NCBI GenBank assembly: GCA_038209775.1
Contig: JBBQXK010000015.1
Span: 10,318-74,317, forward strand
From: JBBQXK01 sp038209775
Lineage (GTDB): Bacteria > Pseudomonadota > Alphaproteobacteria > Rhodobacterales > Rhodobacteraceae
Reading direction: 5' to 3'
DNA: 64,000 nucleotides
Numbering within the stretch: the stretch's first letter is position 1; each line of letters begins with the position of its first letter. Below the pieces are notes generated by a model that searched no databases, was not told the DNA's origin, and saw nothing but the letters and a program-made list of their open reading frames with translations. The position numbers and the translations under genes were made by a program. Positions 1 through 7,578 of this stretch are shown in pieces.

Positions 1-20
1 ACAGGCTGTGGAGACCGGAC

Positions 21-269
21 ATGCCCGCCTTTCTTCTGATCGCCGTCATCGGTGCCGCTGCGGGCTTTCTTGCGACGCGGGTCATGCGGGTGCAGACCGA
101 TGTGCCGACGACGGTGGTGATCGGCATCGCCGGTGCCGTCATCGGCTGGTTCGCCCTGCGCGCGGTGGTGGCGCTGACCGGCTGGGTGGCGATCTTTGCC
201 TGTGCGGTTGCGGGGGCGATGGCGCTGATCTGGCTGTGGCGCGCCTATGGTCCGAAGGGGCGGCGGTGA
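21..269 (+). CDS. GlsB/YeaQ/YmgE-family small membrane protein
   Basis: This 82-residue protein resembles the transglycosylase-associated (GlsB/YeaQ/YmgE) family, which is linked to stress responses but has no established molecular activity. Three hydrophobic segments (about residues 1-19, 28-50 and 52-73) separated by short polar turns, and a basic KGRR tail, indicate an inner-membrane protein of the usual family length. A GGAGA box six bases before the ATG supports the start. It appears to be a single gene: the next gene is convergent and a palindromic repeat copy lies just beyond the stop. The family call rests on size and hydrophobic pattern, so it is moderately secure. Confidence 0.75.
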   Translation: MPAFLLIAVIGAAAGFLATRVMRVQTDVPTTVVIGIAGAVIGWFALRAVVALTGWVAIFACAVAGAMALIWLWRAYGPKGRR

Positions 270-295
270 CGCGACCCGGCGCAGTTTTCTTCCGG

Positions 296-341
296 CTTCA
301 CCTTGCACAAATACTCCGGGGGTCCGGGGGCTGGCCCCCGG
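296..341 (+). repeat. Intergenic palindromic repeat, family 1, copy A
   Basis: The element begins CTTCACCTTGCACAAATACT and continues into a G-rich then C-rich inverted repeat (CCGGGGG, loop CTGG, CCCCCGG). A closely related sequence occurs on the minus strand at 51951-51999 (20 of the first 22 bases identical) and a more diverged one at 48110-48159. It lies between the convergent ends of the GlsB-like and TetR genes, so a role in transcript 3' ends is plausible but not shown. Confidence 0.6.
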
Positions 342-385
342 CTCGGTGCCGCCGGGTGCGGGCTGTCCGGTGACGCGGCAACCGC

Positions 386-892
386 CTAGCCAAGCCGCCG
401 CACCAGATCCTTCAGCCTGATCCCCTTGCCGCCCACATCCTGCCACAGCATCCGGCCCTGCCATGCCGCGAACAGGATTGCAGCACCTTCGCGCCCCTTG
501 GGTCCGCCGCCCATCGAGCGCGCAACTGCGGCCTCGGTCCGGGCGCGCCAGCCCTCGGCCCGGGCGCGCAGGGCGGGGTCGCGGAAATCGGCGGCCAGAC
601 GCGACAGGTCCGCCGTCTCGGCCCCCGCCCCGAGCGCCTTCAGGAGGCCCAGCGTATCGTCGGCACCGCTTTCGGCCAGTGCTGTCTGGCGGTCAAGCGC
701 GTCCCAGGCGGCCATCAGGGCAGCCCGCACCATCCCTTCGCGCGTGCCATAGCGCTGCACCAGCGTGGGGGCGGCAAGGCCGGTCGCGCGCGCGACCGAG
801 GCAAAGGCCACGGCCTTGTCGCCGCCTTCGGCCAACAGGCGGCGAACTTCGGCAAAGATGGCATCGTCGGGAATGGTTCTGGGGCGCGACAT
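386..892 (-). CDS. TetR/AcrR-family transcriptional regulator
   Basis: This 168-residue protein has a TetR-like N-terminal helix-turn-helix: residues 1-50 contain the pattern AVAFASVARATGLAAPTLVQ followed by RYGTREGMVRAAL, where the recognition helix is expected. The C-terminal ligand-binding half is short and shows no recognisable specificity. The ATG at 892 was preferred to an upstream in-frame start at 979 because the protein then begins MSRPRTIPDDAI, directly before the DNA-binding domain. It is not obviously in an operon. Its target and ligand cannot be read from the sequence. Confidence 0.85.
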   Translation of the reverse strand: MSRPRTIPDDAIFAEVRRLLAEGGDKAVAFASVARATGLAAPTLVQRYGTREGMVRAALMAAWDALDRQTALAESGADDTLGLLKALGAGAETADLSRLAADFRDPALRARAEGWRARTEAAVARSMGGGPKGREGAAILFAAWQGRMLWQDVGGKGIRLKDLVRRLG

Positions 893-996
893 GGGGTTGA
901 GGGTAGGCAATGGTGCGTCTGCACACAAGCGTGATGGCGCGGCCTGGTGTCCGTCGGCATCGCTTGCGTAGGGGGTCACCAGCGGGTCGGGTGCTG

Positions 997-1039
997 CGGA
1001 GTTTTCAAAAACTCCGGTCCGATTTCTTTGAAGAAATCG
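997..1039. repeat. Double-hairpin repeat, family 2, copy 1
   Basis: Two adjacent hairpins occur here. The first has arms CGGAGTTTT and AAAACTCCG, and the second has arms CGATTTCTT and AAGAAATCG. The same 43 bases recur at 8821-8863 with a single substitution. This copy lies immediately beyond the 3' end of the minus-strand TRIC-like gene, so it may terminate that transcript. The near-identity of the two copies suggests a mobile or conserved repeat rather than chance. Confidence 0.75.
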
Positions 1040-1074
1040 GTTTGGGCAGCAATACGCGCGCCACGATTGCGCAC

Positions 1075-1725
1075 CTATTGCCCCTGACCCGCCTTCGGGC
1101 TTTCGGGGCGGGGCGGCCTTGCGCGGTAAACCGGCAGCCGCCAGCCAAACGCGATGCTGCCCGCCCGCAACACCAGCGTGCCCGCCATGCAGGACAGCAG
1201 TGCCAGCGTGTCGCCAAGACCGCCCGCCTTTGCCAGAACCGCCGCCAGTGCCCCCGCAAAGGCCGCCGTCACATACAACTCACCCTGTTTCAGGACCAGC
1301 GGCACCTCGTTGCACACCACATCGCGCATCAGGCCGCCCATGCAGCCGGTGACCATGCCCATCACCAGAACCACCGGCCAGCCTGCGCCCGCTTCGGTCG
1401 CCACCGCCACGCCGGCGGGCACTGCGACGGCCAGCGCGCAGGCATCCAGCCACAGGATCGCGCGGTAACGGCTTTCCAGAAGGTGCGCGCCCGCGAACAC
1501 CGCGACAGCGGCCAATGCCGCGACCGCCAGAAACACCGGCTCGGCGATCCAGAACACCGGACCCCGGTCCAACAGCACGTCGCGCAGCGTGCCGCCGCCG
1601 ACCGCCGTCAGGCAGGCCACAAAGATGAAGCCCACGATATCCAGTTGCGACCGCGATGCGACCAGCGCACCGGTCAGAGCGAACACCGCGACCGAGGCGA
1701 AGTCCAGCACCGTCAGCAGCGTCAT
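1075..1725 (-). CDS. TRIC-type (UPF0126/YicG-like) membrane channel protein
   Basis: This 216-residue integral membrane protein has six or seven hydrophobic segments arranged as two related halves, each containing a glycine-rich GGGTLRDV or GGLMRDV motif (about residues 43-50 and 128-134). That internal duplication with G-G-x-x-R-D is typical of the bacterial TRIC cation-channel family, formerly UPF0126. The start overlaps the stop of the upstream rnhA gene by four bases (ATGA type), so the two are likely translated from one message. Transported ion and physiological role are inferred only from the family. Confidence 0.88.
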   Translation of the reverse strand: MTLLTVLDFASVAVFALTGALVASRSQLDIVGFIFVACLTAVGGGTLRDVLLDRGPVFWIAEPVFLAVAALAAVAVFAGAHLLESRYRAILWLDACALAVAVPAGVAVATEAGAGWPVVLVMGMVTGCMGGLMRDVVCNEVPLVLKQGELYVTAAFAGALAAVLAKAGGLGDTLALLSCMAGTLVLRAGSIAFGWRLPVYRARPPRPESPKAGQGQ

Positions 1726-2189
1726 CCCGGGTGGCCCGGCTTGTACGGCGCCATGCCGGCCCGGGCCAGCGCATCGGCGCGTTCATTTTCCGTGTGCCCC
1801 GCGTGGCCCTTGATCCAGCGCCATTCGACCGCATGGCGGGCCTGTGCCGCGTCCAGCCTTTGCCACAGATCGACGTTCTTGACCGGGCTGCCGCCCGCGG
1901 TGCGCCAGTTCTTGCGCTTCCAGTTGGGCATCCATTCGGTGATGCCGTTCTTCACATAGGCGCTGTCGGTCACCACGATCAGCCGCGAAGCGCGGCTTAG
2001 CCCCTCAAGCGCCGCGATTGCGGCCAGGAGTTCCATGCGGTTGTTGGTGGTCAGCGCCTCGCCGCCGCACAGCTCTTTCTCCTTGGTGACCGCGTCATCC
2101 TCGCGCGCCTGCAGCAGCACGCCCCAGCCGCCGGGGCCGGGGTTCCCGGAACAGGCCCCGTCGGTGAAGGCGTAAAGCGCGCGTGCCAC
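1722..2189 (-). CDS. rnhA: Ribonuclease HI
   Basis: RNase HI cleaves the RNA strand of RNA-DNA hybrids, for example R-loops and leftover primers. The 155-residue length is standard. The first active-site Asp is in YAFTDGACSGNPGPGGWG (residues 6-23), the Glu in NRMELLAAI, the second Asp in VVTDSAYV, and the final acidic site in the C-terminal HTENERADALAR segment, which follows the conserved KGHAGH. It is followed by the TRIC-like gene with a four-base overlap and preceded by the YqeY-like gene with only four bases between them. The set of motifs is complete, so the enzyme should be active. Confidence 0.96.
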   Translation of the reverse strand: MARALYAFTDGACSGNPGPGGWGVLLQAREDDAVTKEKELCGGEALTTNNRMELLAAIAALEGLSRASRLIVVTDSAYVKNGITEWMPNWKRKNWRTAGGSPVKNVDLWQRLDAAQARHAVEWRWIKGHAGHTENERADALARAGMAPYKPGHPG

Positions 2190-2193
2190 CGCC

Positions 2194-2667
2194 CTAGCCC
2201 AGACGCGCCTTGACCATCGGCCCGACCGCGCCGAAATCCATCTGCCCGGTATAGCGGCCCTTCAGCGCCGCCATCACCCGGCCCATGTCGCGGATGCCGG
2301 TGGCGCCGGTTTCGTTGATCGCGGTATCAAGGGCGGACTGCACCTCGGGCGCGGTCAGTTGGGTGGGCAGGAATTCACCGATCACGGTGATCTCGTTCAG
2401 TTCTTTCTCGGCCAGTTCCAGCCGGCCGCCCTCTTCATAGGCGCGGGCACTTTCCTGGCGCTGTTTCACCAGACGGCCCAGGATCGACATGATCTCGGCA
2501 TCGGCCATCTCGGGCGGGTCGCCGCCGGGGGTGCCGCGTTCGGTGCGCAGCGCAATCTCGCGGTCCTTGATGGCGGCATTGACCAGCCGCAGCGTCGACA
2601 GCCGGTCGGCGGCCTTGGCCTTCATCGCGTCCTTGAGCGCGGTCTGCAATCTGTCGCGCAATGTCAT
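2194..2667 (-). CDS. GatB/YqeY domain-containing protein
   Basis: This 157-residue protein belongs to the YqeY family, small proteins similar to the tail domain of the amidotransferase subunit GatB. Their role is uncertain, although tRNA-dependent amidation or RNA binding is often suggested. Family hallmarks are MTLRDRLQTALKDAMKAKD-like at the start (here AKAADRLSTLRLVNAAI), a central region with RLVKQRQESARAYEEGGR, and the C-terminal MGRVMAALKGRYTGQMDFG. The ATG at 2667 was preferred to the longer frame from 3063 because the extra part overlaps the divergent carA gene and lacks homology. It heads a minus-strand set with rnhA and the TRIC-like gene. Confidence 0.93.
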   Translation of the reverse strand: MTLRDRLQTALKDAMKAKAADRLSTLRLVNAAIKDREIALRTERGTPGGDPPEMADAEIMSILGRLVKQRQESARAYEEGGRLELAEKELNEITVIGEFLPTQLTAPEVQSALDTAINETGATGIRDMGRVMAALKGRYTGQMDFGAVGPMVKARLG

Positions 2668-2800
2668 GCGGTTCGCGTCCCCTGTCGCCCGGCCCCGAAG
2701 GCCGCAGGGCGCGACCATAGCCGCAATGCCGCGACAGCGCAACAGCCCGCACTTTGGCCAACACTTTGATAAGGCGCGAAAAACCTTTTGCACCAAGGGC

Positions 2801-2829
2801 TTGACCCCCGGTTCCCCAACCCGTAGGTT
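2801..2829 (+). promoter_or_regulatory. Predicted sigma-70-type promoter of carA
   Basis: A -35 element TTGACC (2801-2806) is separated by exactly 17 bases from a -10-like TAGGTT (2824-2829). Transcription would start near 2836, giving a leader of about 24 bases before the carA ATG, with GGGAGA as ribosome binding site. The placement and spacing are good for an alphaproteobacterial housekeeping promoter. Confidence 0.55.
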
Positions 2830-2859
2830 CCCCGAAATCCACCCCATGGGAGATACCCG

Positions 2860-4029
2860 ATGCCGCACCGTTCCGTCCCGGGCCAGCCCCGTCCCACGGC
2901 CTGTCTGGTTCTGGCCGATGGCACGGTGTTCTATGGCATGGGGTTTGGTGCGGTGGGCGAGACTGTGGCGGAACTGGTGTTCAACACCGCGATGACCGGC
3001 TATCAGGAAATCATGACCGATCCGTCCTATGCGGGCCAGATCGTGACCTTCACCTTTCCCCATGTCGGCAATGTGGGTGTGACGGCAGAGGATGACGAGA
3101 CCGCCGATCCGGTGGCCGCCGGCATGATCGTGAAGTGGGACCCGACCGAGCCGTCAAGCTGGCGGTCACAGGGGCGGCTGACCGACTGGCTGTTGGCCAA
3201 GGGCCGCATCGGCATGGGCGGCGTCGATACCCGCCGGCTGACCCGCGCCATCCGCCAGCAGGGTGCCCCGCATGTGGCGCTGGCGCATGATCCCGAGGGG
3301 CGGTTCGATCTTGAGCGTCTGGTGGCCAAGGCGCGGGGCTGGCGGGGGCTGGTGGGGCTGGACCTTGCCCGCGATGTGACCTGCGCGCAAAGCTATCGCT
3401 GGGACGAGATGACATGGGCCTGGCCTGCGGGGTATGTCCGGCGGACCGGCCCCGGTCTGCGGGTGGTGGCCATCGACTATGGTGCCAAGCGCAACATCCT
3501 GCGCTGTCTGGCGTCATCGGGGTGCGAGGTGACGGTGCTGCCGGCGTCGGCCACCGCCGCCGATGTGATGGCGCTGAACCCTGAGGGTCTGTTCCTGTCG
3601 AACGGCCCCGGCGACCCGGCAGCCACGGGCGTTTATGCCGTGCCGATGATCAAGGGCGTGCTGGACGCAGGGTTGCCGGTGTTCGGCATCTGTCTGGGGC
3701 ACCAGATGCTGGCGCTGGCGCTGGGGGCAGAGACGGTCAAGATGAACCACGGCCACCATGGGGCCAACCATCCGGTCAAGGATCTGGACACCGGCAAGGT
3801 GGAAATCACCTCGATGAACCATGGCTTTACCGTGGACAGCCAGACCCTGCCGCCGGGGGTGATCGAGACGCATGTCAGCCTGTTCGACGGGTCGAACTGC
3901 GGTATCCGCGTGGACGGCAGGCCCGTCTTCAGCGTGCAGTACCACCCCGAGGCCAGCCCCGGGCCGCAAGACAGCTATTACCTGTTTGAACGGTTCGCCG
4001 CCGCGATGCAGGCCCGGCGCGCCGCCTGA
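2860..4029 (+). CDS. carA: Carbamoyl-phosphate synthase small (glutaminase) subunit
   Basis: CarA hydrolyses glutamine and passes ammonia to CarB for carbamoyl phosphate, which feeds arginine and pyrimidine synthesis. The 389-residue protein has the N-terminal CarA domain (about 12-160) and a class I glutamine amidotransferase domain (about 200-385). The nucleophile is Cys278 in FGICLGHQM, and the His/Glu pair is in QYHPEASPGP (His362, Glu364). The ATG has GGGAGA at proper spacing and a promoter-like sequence upstream. CarB is not in the window, and carA stands divergent from the YqeY-like gene, as commonly found in Rhodobacterales. Confidence 0.97.
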   Translation: MPHRSVPGQPRPTACLVLADGTVFYGMGFGAVGETVAELVFNTAMTGYQEIMTDPSYAGQIVTFTFPHVGNVGVTAEDDETADPVAAGMIVKWDPTEPSSWRSQGRLTDWLLAKGRIGMGGVDTRRLTRAIRQQGAPHVALAHDPEGRFDLERLVAKARGWRGLVGLDLARDVTCAQSYRWDEMTWAWPAGYVRRTGPGLRVVAIDYGAKRNILRCLASSGCEVTVLPASATAADVMALNPEGLFLSNGPGDPAATGVYAVPMIKGVLDAGLPVFGICLGHQMLALALGAETVKMNHGHHGANHPVKDLDTGKVEITSMNHGFTVDSQTLPPGVIETHVSLFDGSNCGIRVDGRPVFSVQYHPEASPGPQDSYYLFERFAAAMQARRAA

Positions 4030-4045
4030 CCGGGGAACGGTCAGC

Positions 4046-4060
4046 ATGACGTAGCGTCAT
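4046..4060. repeat. Inverted repeat after carA
   Basis: ATGACG and CGTCAT form a perfect six-base inverted repeat around TAG, 16 bases beyond the carA stop. It could form a small hairpin in the carA 3' end or be a protein-binding dyad. No T-run follows, so it is a poor terminator. Confidence 0.35.
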
Positions 4061-4104
4061 TCCAGGACCGGCAGTCGGCCTGCGGCGGCTTGGTTCATCC
4101 GGTA

Positions 4105-4119
4105 TTAACCATGCGTTAA
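4105..4119 (+). promoter_or_regulatory. CtrA-type binding site upstream of the glycosyltransferase
   Basis: The sequence TTAA-CCATGCG-TTAA matches the alphaproteobacterial CtrA consensus TTAA-N7-TTAA, including the frequent TTAACCAT half. It ends 45 bases before the start codon of the glycosyltransferase fusion at 4165, a position compatible with promoter control. That CtrA uses it is an inference from consensus only. Confidence 0.6.
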
Positions 4120-4164
4120 GCGTTGCACGGCCAGATGGGGGCTTCGTTTGGGCCGGACCCTTGA

Positions 4165-6162
4165 ATGACCGTGCATGTGCCGCAGGATGTGATGACCGAA
4201 CCCGCTCTTGCGGCTGTGCTGCGGCACGATGCGGGGTTTGGCCGCAGGCTGGGCCCTGCGTTCGTGGACCGCGCGCGTGGGGCGGTGCCGGCGGCGCCGC
4301 TGCATGCCACCTTTGCCGCGCGGCTGATGGCCGAGGGCACGGTTGCGCCGCATGCGCTGGTGCAGGCCGTCGCACAGCAGCGGCGGCATGGCGGGCATCT
4401 GGCCGAGATCCTTCTGGCGTTGGGCCATGTCGGCGAAGCGCCGCTGTATGCGGCGATGGCGCGGCACTGGGGGGTGCAGGCGGGCGATCTGATGAACCTG
4501 CCGCCCGATCCGCGCCTGATCGACCGCATCGGTGCCACCACCTGTTTGCGCGAGGGGCTTTTGCCGTGGCGGCGGGTCGGCGGTGAAACCCTTGTGCTGA
4601 TGGCCCACCCCGAGGATTTTGCCCGCCATGCCGCACGGCTGGCCGCAGCGCTGGGCCCGGTGCGCATGGCGCTGGCCCCGGCCCGCGCCATCGAGGCTAC
4701 GGTGCTTGCGGCGCGCGGGCCGCGTCTTGCCCGCGCCGCCGAGGTGCGCGTGGCCGAGCGTGAAAGCTGCCGCAACTTTGCGCGCGGGCCGCTGCATCTG
4801 TGGATCGGCCTTGGTGTGGCGCTGGTGATGCTGATGGCGTGGCTGTCGCCGCTGGTGCTGGCGCAGGTGCTGGCGGGATGGGTGATCGTGACGCTGGCGT
4901 TTGCCACCACGCTCAAATGCGCCGCTGCCGTGTTGGCGCTGCGCCGTCCGCCGCCCGAAGGCCCGGCGCCGATCGTGGCCCGCCTGCCGGTGGTGTCGGT
5001 GATGGTGGCGCTGTACCGCGAGGCGTCGATTGCGCCGCGCCTTGTGCGCCGGCTGGAGCGGCTGGATTATCCGCGCGATCTTCTGGATGTGGTGCTGGTG
5101 GTCGAGGAAGAGGACCGCATCACCCGCGATGCCCTTGCCCGCGCGGGCCTGCCGCCGTGGATGCGGGTGGCGGTGGTGCCGCAGGGGCCGGTCAAGACCA
5201 AGCCGCGCGCGCTGAACTTTGCGCTGGACCTGTGCCGGGGGTCGATCATCGGCGTCTATGATGCCGAGGATGCCCCCGCGCCCGACCAGATCCGCAAGGT
5301 GGTGACAAGGTTCCATTCGCGCGGCGAAAAGGTGGCCTGCCTGCAGGGCATCCTTGATTTCTACAACCCGCGCAGCAACTGGCTGGCGCGCTGTTTCACC
5401 ATGGAATACGCAAGCTGGTTCCGCGTAACCCTGCCCGGGATCGCGCGGCTGGGCCTGCCGGTGCCTTTGGGCGGCACCACGCTGTTCTTTCGCCGGGCGG
5501 CGCTGGAACGGCTGGGGGCATGGGACGCGCACAACGTCACGGAAGACGCCGATCTGGGGATACGGCTGGCCCGCCACGGCCTGCGCACCGAACTGATCGA
5601 CACCGTGACCGAGGAAGAGGCTTGTTGCCGCGCCTATCCTTGGGTGAAACAGCGGTCACGCTGGATCAAGGGCTACATGATGACCTGGATGGTGCACATG
5701 CGCGATCCGGTGCTGTTGTGGCGGCAGTTGGGGGCGTGGAAATTCGCAGGCTTTCAGGTGCTGTTCGTGGCGACGCTGTCGCAATTCCTGCTGGCCCCGG
5801 TGTTGTGGACGTTCTGGGCGGTGCCGTTCGGGCTGCCGCATCCGGTGGCCGACGCGATGCCGCGCGGGATGTTCCACGCGATGTTCGCGCTGTTCATCAT
5901 GACCGAGATCGTGAATTTCGTCGTTGGCCTGATCGGCATGCGCGCCACAAAGCACCGGATGTCACCCCTGTGGTTGTTGACGCTGCACGTCTATTTCCCG
6001 CTGGGCACGCTGGCGTCGTACAAGGCGGCGCTGGAACTGGTGACGCGGCCGTTCTTCTGGGACAAGACCAGCCACGGCCATTTCGACACCGGGGCGGCGG
6101 TTCCCGGCGCGCCTCAGCGCGTGCGCAATTCGCCCGCGTCGACGCGCAGCCGCGTCTCGTAG
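4165..6162 (+). CDS. MshEN-like/glycosyltransferase family 2 fusion, membrane-bound
   Basis: This 665-residue protein joins an N-terminal GspE/MshE N-terminal-like domain (about residues 45-175) to two transmembrane helices (about 210-258) and a processive-type GT2 domain (about 272-510). It ends with a membrane region containing three or four more helices. Catalytic signatures are all present: DAED at 366-369, TED at 459-461 and QRSRW at 496-500. The fold predicts polymerisation or export of a polysaccharide at the inner membrane. MshEN domains can bind c-di-GMP, but the usual RLG residues are replaced here (HLA in the second half). A CtrA-type box lies upstream. The last 49 bases overlap the convergent GntR gene. 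The product polymer is unknown. Confidence 0.85.
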   Translation: MTVHVPQDVMTEPALAAVLRHDAGFGRRLGPAFVDRARGAVPAAPLHATFAARLMAEGTVAPHALVQAVAQQRRHGGHLAEILLALGHVGEAPLYAAMARHWGVQAGDLMNLPPDPRLIDRIGATTCLREGLLPWRRVGGETLVLMAHPEDFARHAARLAAALGPVRMALAPARAIEATVLAARGPRLARAAEVRVAERESCRNFARGPLHLWIGLGVALVMLMAWLSPLVLAQVLAGWVIVTLAFATTLKCAAAVLALRRPPPEGPAPIVARLPVVSVMVALYREASIAPRLVRRLERLDYPRDLLDVVLVVEEEDRITRDALARAGLPPWMRVAVVPQGPVKTKPRALNFALDLCRGSIIGVYDAEDAPAPDQIRKVVTRFHSRGEKVACLQGILDFYNPRSNWLARCFTMEYASWFRVTLPGIARLGLPVPLGGTTLFFRRAALERLGAWDAHNVTEDADLGIRLARHGLRTELIDTVTEEEACCRAYPWVKQRSRWIKGYMMTWMVHMRDPVLLWRQLGAWKFAGFQVLFVATLSQFLLAPVLWTFWAVPFGLPHPVADAMPRGMFHAMFALFIMTEIVNFVVGLIGMRATKHRMSPLWLLTLHVYFPLGTLASYKAALELVTRPFFWDKTSHGHFDTGAAVPGAPQRVRNSPASTRSRVS

Positions 6163-6749
6163 GCGCGGGAGATGTGGATGCAAAGGGCGCTGTAGGCGGC
6201 AGCACCGTCGCGCGCCTCGATCGCCGTGACGATGGCGGCGTGTTCCGCAAGCCCCGCCACATCGCGCCCTTCGGCGGCGAACGAGGTATTGGCCATCAGC
6301 GCCATCGAGCGTTGCACAAGGTCAAGCTGCTGCACCAGAAACCGGTTGTGGCTGGCCAGATGGATCTGCCTGTGGAACCGCTTGTTCGCCCGTGCCAGTG
6401 CGCGCGGGTCACCCCCCACCAGTGCGAGGTCATCCTCGACCATGCCGCGCAGCACGCGCACCTCTTCATCCGTCGCGTGGCGTGCCGCCAGACGGGCGGC
6501 CAGCCCCTCGAGTTCGGTCCGCACGGCGTACAACTCGGCCAGTTGGTTGTGGTCCAGCGAGGCCACGATCAGGCTGCGCCCGTCGCGTGTCAGCATCGCT
6601 TGCGTTTCCAGCCGTTGCAGCGCCTCACGCACCGGGGTGCGGCTGACGCCCAGCCGTTCGGCCAGTTCCTGTTCGACCAGCCGGTCACCCGGCTGGTAAG
6701 TGCCCGCCTCGATTGCGCCCACGATCAGCGTATAGGCGTCTTTCTGCAC
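6114..6749 (-). CDS. GntR-family regulator with FCD ligand domain
   Basis: This is a FadR-subfamily regulator of 211 residues. The winged helix occupies about residues 1-68, with the motif LAERLGVSRTPVREALQRLE, and an all-helical FCD domain covers about 75-200, with the metal-ligand type residues in FHRQIHLASHN and the later EHAAIVTAI segment. The start is a GTG at 6749 preceded by GGGGGA at seven bases. No in-frame ATG lies nearby. Its 3' end overlaps the convergent glycosyltransferase gene by 49 bases. A perfect inverted repeat just upstream (6766-6780) could be its own operator. The effector, probably a small carboxylate, cannot be read from sequence. Confidence 0.9.
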   Translation of the reverse strand: MQKDAYTLIVGAIEAGTYQPGDRLVEQELAERLGVSRTPVREALQRLETQAMLTRDGRSLIVASLDHNQLAELYAVRTELEGLAARLAARHATDEEVRVLRGMVEDDLALVGGDPRALARANKRFHRQIHLASHNRFLVQQLDLVQRSMALMANTSFAAEGRDVAGLAEHAAIVTAIEARDGAAAYSALCIHISRAYETRLRVDAGELRTR

Positions 6750-6765
6750 GGCATTTCCCCCGCCC

Positions 6766-6780
6766 GGGCAGAACCTGCCC
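6766..6780. promoter_or_regulatory. Inverted repeat upstream of the GntR gene
   Basis: GGGCAG and CTGCCC flank a three-base AAC, 17 bases before the GTG start of the GntR gene on the minus strand. Its position between this gene and the divergent nucleotidase gene suits an autoregulatory operator. GC-rich dyads are common by chance here. Confidence 0.3.
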
Positions 6781-6863
6781 TGCCGTCGACGCTAGCACCC
6801 CCGGTGGCCAAGCGCAAAGCACGCCCGCTTGCCCCCGGTGCCGCCACGGGGTAGGGCGGGGCG

Positions 6864-7511
6864 ATGATCGCACACCATTTCGCCCATGTCCGCGCCTGGG
6901 TCTTTGACCTCGACAATACCCTGTACCCCCCGGCAGCCCGGCTTTTCGACCAGATCGAGGTTCGGATGACGGCCTGGGTGATGGAGGCGCTGAAGGTGGA
7001 CCAGCCTGAGGCCGACCGTCTGCGGCGGCACTACTGGGCTACGTATGGCACCACGCTGGCGGGGCTGATGGCCGAACATGGCGTCGATCCCGCGCCCTAT
7101 CTGCATGAGGTGCATGAGATCGACCTGTCGGGACTTGCCGCCGATGCGGTGCTGGCGCGGCGGATTGCGGCCCTGCCGGGGCGGCGGATTGTCTATACCA
7201 ACGGCAGCAGGCCCTATGCCCAGCGGGTGATTGCGGCGCGGGGCTTGGGCGGGGTGTTCGACGCGGTTTACGGGGTTGAGAACGCAGGGTTCCGCCCGAA
7301 ACCCGAACGCGCGGCGTTCGAGGCGATCTTTGCCGCCGACGGGCTGGACCCGGCACGGGCCGCGATGTTCGAGGATGACGCCCGCAATCTGGCCGCCCCC
7401 CATGCGATGGGCATGCGCTGCGTTCATATTGCGCCTGCGCCGGAACCCTTGGCGCATATCCACCACCACGCGGCGGACCTGACCGATTTCCTTGGGTTGA
7501 TTGCCGACTGA
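6864..7511 (+). CDS. Pyrimidine 5'-nucleotidase-type HAD hydrolase
   Basis: This is a haloacid dehalogenase superfamily phosphatase of 215 residues, resembling the SDT1/pyrimidine 5'-nucleotidase subgroup. Motif I is FDLDNTLYPP (about residues 14-23) with the nucleophilic Asp, motif II is VYTNGS, motif III is the Lys in RPKPERAAF, and motif IV is MFEDDARN. The helical cap lies between motifs I and II. Members of this subgroup dephosphorylate UMP/CMP-like substrates or phosphosugars, so nucleotide salvage or house-cleaning is the likely role. It is divergent from the GntR gene and followed on the same strand, after 67 bases, by the UbiH-type gene. Confidence 0.9.
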   Translation: MIAHHFAHVRAWVFDLDNTLYPPAARLFDQIEVRMTAWVMEALKVDQPEADRLRRHYWATYGTTLAGLMAEHGVDPAPYLHEVHEIDLSGLAADAVLARRIAALPGRRIVYTNGSRPYAQRVIAARGLGGVFDAVYGVENAGFRPKPERAAFEAIFAADGLDPARAAMFEDDARNLAAPHAMGMRCVHIAPAPEPLAHIHHHAADLTDFLGLIAD

Positions 7512-7578
7512 CGGCGATTTGTCGCCTCGACGGCGTGTAGGTGCGGCCCTAGCTATGGATCGGCAAGGGGTGGGCAAG

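Noticed and set aside
4105..5577. Long open frame (490 codons) antisense to the glycosyltransferase gene
   Set aside because: It is the mirror of a real high-GC gene; composition is His/Arg/Pro/Gln-rich with no domain, and the sense strand has a complete protein with catalytic motifs.
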